This document shows, one piece after another, positions 7,378 through 15,775 of a stretch of DNA of 26,077 bases. Each line of letters starts with the position of its first letter. The stretch's first letter is position 1. Both the position numbers and the translations under genes were made by a program. The stretch comes from Bacteroides sp. (GTDB lineage Bacteria; Bacteroidota; Bacteroidia; Bacteroidales; Bacteroidaceae). Below the pieces are notes generated by a model that did no database searches, had not been told where the DNA came from, and saw only the letters and a program-made list of their open reading frames with translations. The DNA is taken from the NCBI GenBank assembly GCA_019416685.1, contig DXWV01000032.1:1-26077 (forward strand). Direction: 5' to 3'.

Positions 7378-8117
7378 CCCATTAAAAGTTTAGTTAATAT
7401 CAGGTCGGCAAATAAGATTAGTACGCTACTGGAAACTACAGAGTCTGTAGATGCCTTTCCTACAGCTATCGAACCACCCTCTACCGTATAGCCGAAGAAA
7501 GAAGATACGCTGGCAATGATAAATGCAAAGAATAACGATTTTATAATACCACACCATACAAACCATTCTACAAACATATATTGCAAACCATACTCCAGAT
7601 TGGTGGCAGTCATAATCCCCCCAAACCAACAGGTGGCAAAGGCACCGATAATGCCGGCAAAAATACTAAATGTCACCAGAATTGGAATAGTTGTTACCAT
7701 GGCTGCTATTTTAGGAAGTATCAGGTAGTTAGCAGAGTTTACTCCCATTATTTCGAGGGCATCTATTTGCTGTGTTACACGCATTGTCCCCAATTCAGAG
7801 GCAATATTAGAACCCACTTTACCGGCCAGTATCAAACACATGATAGAGGAGGAGAATTCCAGCAACATGATTTCGCGGGTCACATAACCCACTGTCCAAC
7901 GAGGCATCCAGGGGCTTTCAATATTCAGCTTGATTTGTATGGTGATAACCGCTCCTATGAAAAATGAAATCAGCAGTACGATTCCAATAGAGTTCACCCC
8001 CAGTTGTTCTATCTCATTGAGATATTGACGGAAGAACATTCTCATACGTTCAGGCCGCGAGAAAGTGCGTCCCATCAGCACCATATATCTTCCAACCGTT
8101 CTTAATGCTTTGATCAT
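7374..8117 (-). CDS. mlaE: MlaE-type ABC transporter permease
   Basis: This 247-residue permease is the inner-membrane channel subunit of the Mla/MCE lipid transporter. About five hydrophobic segments are visible (about 42-62, 85-99, 133-163, 183-205 and 228-245). The family hallmark is seen as AGKVGSNIASELGTMRV (98-114) with EQIDALE-like QQIDALEIMGV (116-126). Its last four bases are shared with the start of mlaF. It begins divergently from lptB with a 75-bp gap. Transport direction in this organism is inferred only from the family. Confidence 0.93.
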   Translation of the reverse strand: MIKALRTVGRYMVLMGRTFSRPERMRMFFRQYLNEIEQLGVNSIGIVLLISFFIGAVITIQIKLNIESPWMPRWTVGYVTREIMLLEFSSSIMCLILAGKVGSNIASELGTMRVTQQIDALEIMGVNSANYLILPKIAAMVTTIPILVTFSIFAGIIGAFATCWFGGIMTATNLEYGLQYMFVEWFVWCGIIKSLFFAFIIASVSSFFGYTVEGGSIAVGKASTDSVVSSSVLILFADLILTKLLMG

Positions 8118-8135
8118 AACTTCGTATATTTGTCT

Positions 8136-8175
8136 GCAAATGTACGTTTTTTCGGCTTATTTTTGCTACATTTGC
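8136..8175. promoter_or_regulatory. Divergent mlaEF/lptB promoter region with inverted repeat
   Basis: GCAAATGTA (8136-8144) and TACATTTGC (8167-8175) form a perfect 9-bp inverted repeat with a 22-bp spacer. Each arm holds a TACATTTG -7 element: the left one reads leftward to mlaE (leader about 16 nt), the right one reads rightward to lptB (leader about 15 nt). Each polymerase would therefore cover the other promoter. Clear -33 TTTG boxes are not visible. Confidence 0.6.
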
Positions 8176-8192
8176 CGCAAAATAACAAAGAT

Positions 8193-8957
8193 ATGGAAGA
8201 AAGCAAGATGGTGCTTCGTACGGAGGACCTGGTAAAAAAGTACGGTAAGAGAACTGTGGTTAGCCATGTTTCCATTAATGTGAAGCAAGGTGAAATCGTA
8301 GGTTTGCTGGGACCGAACGGTGCTGGTAAGACTACCTCATTCTATATGACCGTGGGCCTGATTACTCCTAATGAGGGCCGTATCTTCCTCGATGATCTTG
8401 AAATAACAAAATATCCGGTGTATAAGCGTGCGCAGACCGGTATTGGTTATCTGGCACAGGAGGCTTCCGTATTTCGTCAGATGAGTGTGGAAGATAACAT
8501 TGCTTCTGTGCTTGAAATGACAAACAAACCCAAAGAATATCAGAAAGAAAAGCTGGAGAGCCTGATTGCCGAGTTTCGTCTGCAGAAAGTGCGTAAGAAT
8601 AAAGGTAACCAACTTTCGGGAGGAGAGCGCCGTCGTACGGAAATAGCTCGTTGTCTGGCTATTGACCCCAAATTTATTATGCTTGATGAACCTTTTGCCG
8701 GAGTTGACCCTATTGCAGTAGAAGACATTCAGCAAATTGTCTGGAAACTAAAAGACAAGAATATCGGTATTCTTATTACTGACCATAATGTGCAGGAGAC
8801 ATTAAGTATTACAGATCGTGCCTATCTTCTGTTTGAAGGAAAAATTCTTTTTCAGGGAACTCCGGAGGAACTTGCTGCAAATAAGATTGTTCGTGAAAAA
8901 TATCTAAGTAATAGTTTTGTGCTCCGTCGTAAAGACTTCCAGTTAGAGAAAGATTAA
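8193..8957 (+). CDS. lptB: LPS/LOS export ABC ATPase LptB
   Basis: LptB is the cytoplasmic ATPase of the LptB2FG complex that extracts lipopolysaccharide from the inner membrane for transport to the cell surface. The 254-residue protein has Walker A GPNGAGKT (40-47), the Q-loop region YLAQEASVFR (86-95), signature LSGGERRR (141-148), Walker B FIMLDEP (161-167) and His198 in TDHNV. YLAQEASVFR and the GGERRR signature are characteristic of LptB. I choose ATG at 8193; the frame stays open upstream to 8130, but that stretch contains the promoter and is not conserved-looking. The stop overlaps that of the convergent GNAT gene. Confidence 0.95.
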   Translation: MEESKMVLRTEDLVKKYGKRTVVSHVSINVKQGEIVGLLGPNGAGKTTSFYMTVGLITPNEGRIFLDDLEITKYPVYKRAQTGIGYLAQEASVFRQMSVEDNIASVLEMTNKPKEYQKEKLESLIAEFRLQKVRKNKGNQLSGGERRRTEIARCLAIDPKFIMLDEPFAGVDPIAVEDIQQIVWKLKDKNIGILITDHNVQETLSITDRAYLLFEGKILFQGTPEELAANKIVREKYLSNSFVLRRKDFQLEKD

Positions 8958-9445
8958 TCTTTCTTATCCGGAAGATACTTCAAATAAATCATATCTATAC
9001 ATTGTTCGCCGTTGTCTTCGAATATAGGTTCGGGATAGTTGTCAACAAAGAAGTTCCTGATAATGTGCGAATCAACAAAACCGCATTTCCGGTAGAATGC
9101 CAATTGGTAGAATTCCCGTTCAGGGATACCAGTGCTTCCCGTACCAACAATGATTTCAGGAATTTTTTTGAAATAGTTGATAATAAATGAAATCATATGG
9201 CTGGCATATCCTTTTCTTAAATGATCGGGATGGGTAACCAGATTTTTAATTTCTGCAGTAGCCCCGTCTGATACGACTACAACTGCGCATACAATCTCTT
9301 TTCTTACTTGCATAGTAAATAAATGCCCCTTGCTGAGATATTTCTTTATCATGTCCACTGAAGGGTCTGCTATCAGCAGTAACTCGATGAAAGCTTCTTT
9401 ATTCTCACCGATTTCCTTTATCACTATGTCCTGTGGATGTTTCAT
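8954..9445 (-). CDS. GNAT family N-acetyltransferase
   Basis: This 163-residue protein resembles GCN5-related acetyltransferases, which move an acetyl group from acetyl-CoA to an amine. The acetyl-CoA motif A is seen as IKNLVTHPDHLRKGYASHM (66-84), with LRKGYA in place of the canonical Q/RxxGxG/A. Motif B appears as LAFYRKCGF (115-123). The substrate is unknown. Its stop codon (TTA on the + strand, 8954-8956) overlaps the lptB stop, so the two genes meet tail-to-tail with no terminator between them. It has a full-consensus promoter so close upstream that the message should be almost leaderless. Confidence 0.88.
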   Translation of the reverse strand: MKHPQDIVIKEIGENKEAFIELLLIADPSVDMIKKYLSKGHLFTMQVRKEIVCAVVVVSDGATAEIKNLVTHPDHLRKGYASHMISFIINYFKKIPEIIVGTGSTGIPEREFYQLAFYRKCGFVDSHIIRNFFVDNYPEPIFEDNGEQCIDMIYLKYLPDKKD

Positions 9446-9450
9446 ACAGA

Positions 9451-9481
9451 CAAATATATTAAAAAAGAACCTTCCGACAAA
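9451..9481 (-). promoter_or_regulatory. Full-consensus promoter for the GNAT gene
   Basis: On the minus strand TTTG (9481-9478) is followed by exactly 19 bp and TATATTTG (9458-9451), matching the Bacteroides primary sigma consensus. The expected start site, about 4 nt beyond, falls within two or three bases of the ATG at 9445. The TTTG box lies inside the loop of the upstream gene's terminator hairpin. Confidence 0.7.
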
Positions 9482-9499
9482 ACTAAATATATCGGAAGG
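9461..9499 (-). terminator. Intrinsic terminator of the RRM gene
   Basis: CCTTCCGA (9470-9477) and TCGGAAGG (9492-9499) form a perfect 8-bp stem with a 14-nt loop. Read on the minus strand it is followed by TTC and six Ts (9466-9461). It overlaps the GNAT promoter. Confidence 0.75.
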
Positions 9500-9521
9500 C
9501 TACTTCATTTTTTTTCTTTTG

Positions 9522-9767
9522 TTAGAATTTGGGTCTTGCCTCTTTGACCACCATTGTACGACCGTGGTATTCTGCTCCATTCAATTCGGTGATAGCTTTT
9601 GAAGCAGCAGCATCGTCTTCCATCTCAATAAAAGCAAAACCTTTTGATTTACCGGTTTCGCGATCCATAATGACTTTTACTGAGGATACTGTTCCATAGT
9701 CTTCCATGACTTGTTGCAAGTCTGCTTCCTTAACGCGGTAGTTAAGGTTTCCAACATAAATGTTCAT
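9522..9767 (-). CDS. RRM-domain RNA-binding protein
   Basis: This 81-residue protein is a single RNA recognition motif, of the small RRM-only type found in several copies in Bacteroides and in cyanobacteria; such proteins in Bacteroides have been linked to post-transcriptional control. RNP2 is IYVGNL (3-8) and RNP1 is KGFAFIEM (43-50), both intact. I place the start at the ATG at 9767 (MNIYVGNLNY); the frame is open farther upstream, but that stretch is hydrophobic, not RRM-like and belongs to the leader. There is no glycine-rich tail. The gene is alone, with its own terminator and an upstream non-coding region of about 400 bp. Confidence 0.93.
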   Translation of the reverse strand: MNIYVGNLNYRVKEADLQQVMEDYGTVSSVKVIMDRETGKSKGFAFIEMEDDAAASKAITELNGAEYHGRTMVVKEARPKF

Positions 9768-10168
9768 AGTGAAAATGATAAAAAATAAATAATGAAATAA
9801 AACTCTCGGGAAGATGATTGATAATAAAAAGATTAAAACGACAGAGAGTTTACAAATGCGTTTTTCAAACGAAGTAAAACCTTGTAATAGAAATCGAGAA
9901 ACTAATACATCACCATTCCGTAACAAAGAAAAACATAAAAAATGAAAATACAATTATTTTTCTTGTGTTTTTTGCTGTTAATATGATGATATACTGTGCT
10001 TTTGTTCGTTTTGTAGTATAAATTGGTGTATTTTAGAGGGGCTTTTTACGATAACAAGGATTTGCTGAAAATTAGTTCCGGATAGTTATAAAACCACCTA
10101 AAGACCTGTTTTTATACAGATATCTTTAGGTGGTTTCTCTTTTTTGTTAGATAAAGAGAGAGAGAATA
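9768..10168. other. Non-coding region between the RRM and GLUG genes
   Basis: This 401-bp gap has no convincing gene. Its left part is probably the leader and promoter region of the RRM gene, with AAACTCTC (9800-9807) complementary to GAGAGTTT (9844-9851) across a 36-nt loop. No exact TAnnTTTG element was found for the RRM gene. The right part contains the strong hairpin at 10091-10136. Confidence 0.6.
10091..10136. terminator. Strong hairpin terminator downstream of the GLUG gene
   Basis: AAACCACCTAAAGA (10091-10104) is perfectly complementary to TCTTTAGGTGGTTT (10123-10136): 14 bp, with CTGT/ACAG pairing within the loop. Read leftward it ends the GLUG gene with TTTTAT. Read rightward it is followed by CTCTTTTTT, so it can act in both directions. 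Confidence 0.8.
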
Positions 10169-13100
10169 TTATTCGATTACAACTTTTGTTGTATAGGATA
10201 CCTGATCTTTTGTGATTTTTACAATGTATAATCCGGCAGAAGGTATCTGTATATTATCTATGTTATTTATAATTTCTTTCTGTAGACAGATTCTTCCGGT
10301 GGCATCAAAGATACGAACATAAGTGTTAGCGGCATTCTCTACGGTCAATGTTTTTCCGTTGGTATAAACAGTGAATGCTGTTTGTACTGCCATCTTGTCA
10401 ATACCTGTACCTGTTTCCTTATCGAGTACAAAAAGGCATATGGTTTTACTATTGTTTTTGTAGGTTGCTGTCAGATTGCATTGGGTCGTTTCATCCGGAA
10501 GTGTGATTGTAACCTCTTTGCCGTTGATTGCAGCTACTGTGGTATTGTCTGAAGTCCAGACGGTTTCATTGCTTCCGCCTACTTTAAAGCTTTTGCTTAT
10601 CGTACTGAAATTATTGCCTGTGACCAGATAAACCGGGGTTGCAGCAAGTTTGGCAGCATCGGTCTCAGCAAAATCTTTCAAGGTAGGATATTGTTCATTG
10701 GCAAATGTCCATGTATCGGCACTCATATCTTTAAGCGCTATCCCGTTAGTAAGGTCAAGAGTTGATACTGCGGTTGCTCCTTCAGCAACTAAACCGTTTA
10801 TACACATTTGAAGGTCATAATAACAATTTTCCAGAACATCACTTGCAGCCATTGTACCTGCAATAGCTCCGGCTACACCCCGTGCTGTGACAATAACACT
10901 ACCTACATTGATACAGTCTTTTAAAATGGCAGGTGCTGCTTTACTTCCTCCGGTTCTGCCTATGATGCCTCCGGCTACCGATTTAGTATTTCCTGTAGCA
11001 GCGTCTACAAATAAGTGGGCTACTACCCCATAATTGATACAATCGGAAACCGGTTTTGAGGTATACCCCAGGATACCTCCGGCCTGTGTTGGGTTAGTTC
11101 CCGTTCCATCAACGAGCACGTAACCGAAGTTATAGCACTTATTGATGCTCAAAGCTGAGTTATTTCCCATAATACCACCTACATTTCCGCGGGTTGAATT
11201 GATCTTACCTGCATTATAGCAGTTGTATATTTTACCATCATTAGCTCCGTATTCGGAACCTCCTGCAATGCCGCCAACACCTGTTATACCAAAAATCGTG
11301 GCGTAGTTACTGCAATTATAAACAACTCCTCCAAGCTGGCCAACAATTCCTCCAATTGACATTGAGCCGTTGATATAGGAACCTGCCCCGAGTGTCAGAT
11401 CTTTTATAGTCCCGTTTATACCTACATAGCTGAATAATCCGGCGGCACTTGTTGTTTCAGTAGAATAATAAAAATTGTCGATTACTTTTTTATTTCCGTC
11501 GAATGTTCCCTGAAATGGATTGTCTTTAGCGCCTACAGGTATTGAAGGGGTAGATTTACTTCCCTGCATATCCAAATCGTTGATTAGTTTGAAGTATTTG
11601 CCTTCATAAGTTTCACCTCCTGCAACCATTGTTGCAAGGTAGCTGAATTGTTTAGCTGTTTTAATTTGATACGGATTACCTTCTGAACCGTCACCTCCTA
11701 AATCGGCTGTAATACTCAAAGGATAACTATAATTCATGTCTCCCAAAGAAGCTGTTAGTGTACCAGATACCAACTCGTCTGTCGGACGTTTTAAAAGAGT
11801 TACCTGGTTATTCTCTATTTTCAGATATTCGGTATTATCTACTTTCCAGCTTAACGAATTACCTGTGGGTATACTGATAGAGTGTGCCAAATAGTCTAAT
11901 CTATCGAATTCACTGCCATCAGCATTAGAGTAACAAATGACCGGTGAAGCTGTTAATATCGCATTAGGGATTGTCTCCATCCCTTTCAGGCGTGGATACA
12001 TACCTTCTTCATAAATCCAGTCTTCTGTTCCAAGTGTTTCTTTCAAGGTTTCCCCGATCATATCTTTTGTTAATGTTCCTTCACCCGGACCTCCGGTAGA
12101 ACGATGCATTTGTTTGTCATAAAAGCAAGATTTGATACTGGCAACCAAGCTGCTTCCCGGATCAGGGGTAATCATACCTGCCTTATAGTCACTTTGTCCG
12201 CCGGCTATGGTGTAGCATGATTCTAACTTGCTGCTTCCTGCATAGCTTCCTACTATTCCTCCTACATATGCATAGTTGTTTCCTTTGCAGGGCATTGTAT
12301 TATAACATTTTTGCACTATTGCCGAATAGCAACGTCCTACAACACCACCCACATAAGAAGAAGTAGCACTCTGTATGCTCTCTACTTTTCCGAAGTTGAC
12401 ACTTTTCTCTATAACGGCATTACTGGCAATAAATCCTGCAATACCGCCTACACCAGCTTCTGTCTCGTAGTCGTATCCCATTTCGCTACCACCGGAAATT
12501 GATATACTCCCCATATTGTAACATTGACTGAGAGAGCCTGCATTATTGAAGGCACCTGTAATTCCTCCCACGTGTTTCACGCCAAATATCTCTCCGGTAT
12601 TGTAACAGTTCGTGATGTTTCCGCATGCATTCAAGGAATACTCCTTGTCCATGCCTCCGACGATACCTCCGATCCACCAGCCACCGGACACTTTTCCGGA
12701 GAAATTACAATTTTCAATATTCCCGCCTATATTGTTACCTGCAATGCCTCCAACGTATTTGCTTCCCTGAATCGTTGAGTTTTTAACGATACAATTATTT
12801 ATTTTTCCTTTATTGTATCCGCAAATTCCTGCCACATAATAAGCCTCTTCACTTCCTACAGATACAATACGTGCAGAAGCTAATGTCAGATTTTTAATGA
12901 CAGCACTAAGGTCTGTACCTCCAAAAAGACCTGCACCGTTTTGCCCACTTGGGAAAATAATCAGATTACTAATCGTCTTATTATTTCCATCGAAACTTCC
13001 CTTGAATGGAATTGATTTACTCCCAATTGAAAATTGAGTACCTTCCAGCTCGATATCGTTAGCAAGTTGGAAGTAAGTATCTGCAAACTGGTTGTCCTTA

Positions 13101-13255
13101 GTGATGGCATCTGCCATATCTTCCAGATCCTGAGCAATCTTGATCAGATAAGGTTCGGCTTCCGTCCCTTTACCACCGCTGAATCCTGCTGCCTGAGACT
13201 TTAACGAAAAAGTCAGACTGCACAGCAGAATCGCAAAAAAGTAATACTTTCCCAT
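10169..13255 (-). CDS. GLUG-repeat surface protein with sorting-like C-terminus
   Basis: This 1028-residue protein has a signal peptide (about 1-22, probable cut after SQA) and no lipobox. It contains two homologous modules rich in GLUG-type repeats (VGGIAG, VGGIVG, AGGILG followed by NCYN): one at about 25-430 and one at about 518-862. Each module opens with a GG.G....PY.IK motif and an FDGN-containing beta segment. An Ig-like segment follows each (about 434-517 and 868-945). The last 70 residues (VRIFDATGR, then IPSAGLYIVKI) resemble the type IX secretion C-terminal sorting domain. GLUG repeats are typical of surface adhesins, so binding to a matrix or nutrient protein is plausible but unproven. 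It is probably the last gene of the SusC/D locus but is set apart by 208 bp containing a palindrome, so it may be separately expressed or stabilised. Confidence 0.85.
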   Translation of the reverse strand: MGKYYFFAILLCSLTFSLKSQAAGFSGGKGTEAEPYLIKIAQDLEDMADAITKDNQFADTYFQLANDIELEGTQFSIGSKSIPFKGSFDGNNKTISNLIIFPSGQNGAGLFGGTDLSAVIKNLTLASARIVSVGSEEAYYVAGICGYNKGKINNCIVKNSTIQGSKYVGGIAGNNIGGNIENCNFSGKVSGGWWIGGIVGGMDKEYSLNACGNITNCYNTGEIFGVKHVGGITGAFNNAGSLSQCYNMGSISISGGSEMGYDYETEAGVGGIAGFIASNAVIEKSVNFGKVESIQSATSSYVGGVVGRCYSAIVQKCYNTMPCKGNNYAYVGGIVGSYAGSSKLESCYTIAGGQSDYKAGMITPDPGSSLVASIKSCFYDKQMHRSTGGPGEGTLTKDMIGETLKETLGTEDWIYEEGMYPRLKGMETIPNAILTASPVICYSNADGSEFDRLDYLAHSISIPTGNSLSWKVDNTEYLKIENNQVTLLKRPTDELVSGTLTASLGDMNYSYPLSITADLGGDGSEGNPYQIKTAKQFSYLATMVAGGETYEGKYFKLINDLDMQGSKSTPSIPVGAKDNPFQGTFDGNKKVIDNFYYSTETTSAAGLFSYVGINGTIKDLTLGAGSYINGSMSIGGIVGQLGGVVYNCSNYATIFGITGVGGIAGGSEYGANDGKIYNCYNAGKINSTRGNVGGIMGNNSALSINKCYNFGYVLVDGTGTNPTQAGGILGYTSKPVSDCINYGVVAHLFVDAATGNTKSVAGGIIGRTGGSKAAPAILKDCINVGSVIVTARGVAGAIAGTMAASDVLENCYYDLQMCINGLVAEGATAVSTLDLTNGIALKDMSADTWTFANEQYPTLKDFAETDAAKLAATPVYLVTGNNFSTISKSFKVGGSNETVWTSDNTTVAAINGKEVTITLPDETTQCNLTATYKNNSKTICLFVLDKETGTGIDKMAVQTAFTVYTNGKTLTVENAANTYVRIFDATGRICLQKEIINNIDNIQIPSAGLYIVKITKDQVSYTTKVVIE

Positions 13256-13324
13256 AATACAAATTTTTTAATGAATACTATATATAAATTGAAATAAGTA
13301 ATCGTTTTAAATTATATGATATTA

Positions 13325-13419
13325 TTATTGAAACGTAGATTATCGCAGATTCACGCAAAGCATATCATCGCTCAAGTATAGCGCAGCCATTTAATCTGCG
13401 ATCATTTACGTTTCAATAA
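13325..13419. repeat. 95-bp near-perfect palindrome (REP/MITE-like)
   Basis: The 27-base arms 13325-13351 and 13393-13419 are inverted complements with only two mismatches. The arms contain TTGAAACGTA and TCGCAGATT on one side, and AATCTGCGA and TACGTTTCAA on the other. The 41-bp centre contains its own small stem, CGCT/AGCG (13369-13372 with 13380-13383). It is more GC-rich than its flanks. It lies between the BACON and GLUG genes and could be a dispersed palindromic element, an RNA-stabilising hairpin, or both. Confidence 0.7.
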
Positions 13420-13463
13420 AATGCTGTCATAGTATGGACTAAATTTGAGATACTACTTACACG

Positions 13464-14492
13464 TTATTGCTTCATCATAACTATGTCTATAGCCCGATCC
13501 AGTCCTCCGGCGTAACTACCGCTCGAAGGCTCTTTAGTGGAGAATCCCGCGAAATATAATCCTATGACCTTGTTGCCGGGGAATGTGCCATTGTCTTTGA
13601 ATGACAGTCTTACCTTTCCATCACGTATTTCCGGGATAGCCATACACTGGCTACTTTTATCCCATGTGATATTGTCATTATCGGCCAATACACAATTGTA
13701 TACAAACAAAGGTGTTGAAGTACCCAAATACTGTCCGGCAGCAATGATTAGTTTGCCGTTATCATAGTCTACAACGAACTGCGCACCAGACATCGGACCA
13801 TCAATCATCACATACTTATCAGGTTGATATTTTAACAATTGAGCTGTATGCGATACGATTTTATTGGTTTTATCTATATAGCTGATATCATATTTTCCCT
13901 GAAAATCCTTATAGATGGTTTGGCAGAAAGAATAAGTTTGTTGTGTTTTTCCACATTTGATAGTGACCGGGATGACTTTTTCGGTCAATGTTCCTTCTTC
14001 GTACGGAATGGAAGTGAAAATAACGGAATCGCCTTCGACTTTATGTGATAACCATTTGGAATCGTATTTTATTTCATATGGTAAGTTACTTTTCAGATAA
14101 TATGCTTTTCGCCCTCCTGTTGTAGAGAAATTATAGAAAACAGGAAAGTTGGTAGAGAAAATAGCTCCTAACTGTGTGACGGGGACAACAGTACTTTCTG
14201 TTCCCATACTGATTTCTATCAAAGCATTCCTTCCGGTAATATCTTCATTGGCAGAGATTGTCAGGAGTACTTTATTTCCCGATAGAGCAGCTGTACACCA
14301 CTCTTCTGTAGAAGTCACCACATAGTCTCCTACCACCGATAATTCAATCTCACCCGTTCCTCCGATAGCAGGCAGGCTGGTACTGGCACTGATCACTTTG
14401 AAAGCAGGGGAGGAATTCTCCTCTTCATTATCATTGCATCCCATGTTTAGTATGCAAAGCATAAATAAGCACAGATAAAAATATTTTTTCAT
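13464..14492 (-). CDS. BACON-domain lipoprotein
   Basis: This 342-residue protein is a lipoprotein with lipobox LNMGC (Cys19) followed by NDNEEE, an acidic stretch like the surface lipoprotein export signal of Bacteroidetes. Residues about 33-110 form a BACON-type beta sandwich (TSTEEWCTAAL, then LLTISANEDITGRNALIEI and VPVTQLG). A second, more divergent copy seems to occupy about 115-195. The C-terminal half (about 196-342) is beta-rich and not recognised. BACON domains are usually associated with binding to carbohydrates or mucin, though some act only as spacers. It starts 6 bp after the DUF4302 gene, so it is in the same operon. Confidence 0.8.
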   Translation of the reverse strand: MKKYFYLCLFMLCILNMGCNDNEEENSSPAFKVISASTSLPAIGGTGEIELSVVGDYVVTSTEEWCTAALSGNKVLLTISANEDITGRNALIEISMGTESTVVPVTQLGAIFSTNFPVFYNFSTTGGRKAYYLKSNLPYEIKYDSKWLSHKVEGDSVIFTSIPYEEGTLTEKVIPVTIKCGKTQQTYSFCQTIYKDFQGKYDISYIDKTNKIVSHTAQLLKYQPDKYVMIDGPMSGAQFVVDYDNGKLIIAAGQYLGTSTPLFVYNCVLADNDNITWDKSSQCMAIPEIRDGKVRLSFKDNGTFPGNKVIGLYFAGFSTKEPSSGSYAGGLDRAIDIVMMKQ

Positions 14493-14498
14493 AATTCT

Positions 14499-15764
14499 TT
14501 ATTTAGCTGAGACGGTGAACCACATCTCTTCTGGTTTATCAATACTTGTGAATTTAATTTTTGTCGGATATTTGGGATTATCAGCTTCCATGATATAAGG
14601 ACTATAGTTTGTAATAATGCTGACAAACTCCTGATATCCACCTGTCCAAAATGCACCTCCGTTGATATAGCCTTTATTTGTAAAGTCAAGTTCTATTTCA
14701 TTTTCCGTATTCTTTACCGGAATGAAATCGAATGAATAATAGCTCCACCAGGCGATAGAAGAATTGTCTACCCGGGTGGCGCCGGTTACTACGGCATAAG
14801 TGCTTTCATCTTTGTAGTATCCTAAATATATGAAAGATAATCCGGTAGTAGCTTCTGCGAAGTTGGTAGCAAGCTGGCGATCTGTATATTTCCAATAAGT
14901 CAGAACGAAATCACTCATTTCGTCCGGAGAAAAATACCAGGAAGCCTTTGATTGGGCAAAGAACTCATTCACTTTCATTAGTTCAAAACTAATTTGGGCG
15001 TTTCCATTATCTGTACTTAATACATCTTGTTCAATTGAATATTGCATACTTTCAATAGAACTTCCCCAAATAGTGACCGGTTGATAAAAGCGGATGCCTG
15101 TGTCTGTGTAGATATAGGGTATCTCTGTAGAAATAGCTTTTCCCCCATCTTCATAATTTAGAGTGAAAGTGCGGTTGGCACCTTTTTCTATGGAAACTTC
15201 CTCTCCATTGACATTCATTTTATAAATAGGAGCTATCGCATTCTTCTTTGTGTATTCTACTTTGTCCATGTACTCTTTGGCGGGTACAGTCAGTTTGTTC
15301 ATTACGATTTTGTTTCCGGTCTTTTTGCCTTGTAATATGATTTGGGTATCGGTTTTATTCATTAATATAAATTCGTAATCTCCTTCCAGCCCCTGATAGA
15401 GATCAGAATATGGAGTAGAGAAATAGTGTAGCAATGAATTATAAGTATCAAAAGTCAGTACAGGACCATTATCTGATATTAAACGCCACAGACTGGTTTC
15501 TTCTTTTCCGGGAGATAAATCCATTCTGACTTTTACTTCTGAACTGGTAAACTGGAGCGTGTACATATATCCTCCGTAAGCCTGTGATCCTTGCGGATAG
15601 TACTCCATAGACCATCCGTATTCAGAACTCACCAATACTTCCTGATATTCCCTTAATGCCTGTGCAATTCTTTCGGCGGCCGGGCTGTCGAAGATATCTT
15701 CATTATCTTTAAAGCAGGACCCTAATAGGAGCGGCAATAATAATATGATTACTATTTTTTTCAT
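14499..15764 (-). CDS. DUF4302-like lipoprotein
   Basis: This 421-residue lipoprotein has lipobox LLGSC (Cys17) with the acidic stretch FKDNEDIFD behind it, suggesting surface exposure. The N-terminal pattern, with AAERIAQALREYQEVL and SSEYGWSMEYYPQG, fits the DUF4302 family, often found beside SusC/SusD pairs together with a zinc metallohydrolase lipoprotein. No catalytic motif is visible. It starts 11 bp after the metallohydrolase gene and ends 6 bp before the BACON gene. A substrate-binding or accessory role at the transporter is inferred from context only. Confidence 0.75.
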   Translation of the reverse strand: MKKIVIILLLPLLLGSCFKDNEDIFDSPAAERIAQALREYQEVLVSSEYGWSMEYYPQGSQAYGGYMYTLQFTSSEVKVRMDLSPGKEETSLWRLISDNGPVLTFDTYNSLLHYFSTPYSDLYQGLEGDYEFILMNKTDTQIILQGKKTGNKIVMNKLTVPAKEYMDKVEYTKKNAIAPIYKMNVNGEEVSIEKGANRTFTLNYEDGGKAISTEIPYIYTDTGIRFYQPVTIWGSSIESMQYSIEQDVLSTDNGNAQISFELMKVNEFFAQSKASWYFSPDEMSDFVLTYWKYTDRQLATNFAEATTGLSFIYLGYYKDESTYAVVTGATRVDNSSIAWWSYYSFDFIPVKNTENEIELDFTNKGYINGGAFWTGGYQEFVSIITNYSPYIMEADNPKYPTKIKFTSIDKPEEMWFTVSAK

Positions 15765-15775
15765 TTTTGTTCTGT

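Noticed and set aside
8130..8192. Upstream extension of lptB starting at 8130
   Set aside because: The extra 21 residues cover the divergent promoter elements and do not look like an LptB N-terminus; ATG at 8193 gives normal length.
9768..9953. N-terminal hydrophobic extension of the RRM protein
   Set aside because: RRM proteins of this type begin at MxIYVGNL; the extension is hydrophobic, AT-driven and lies in the leader.
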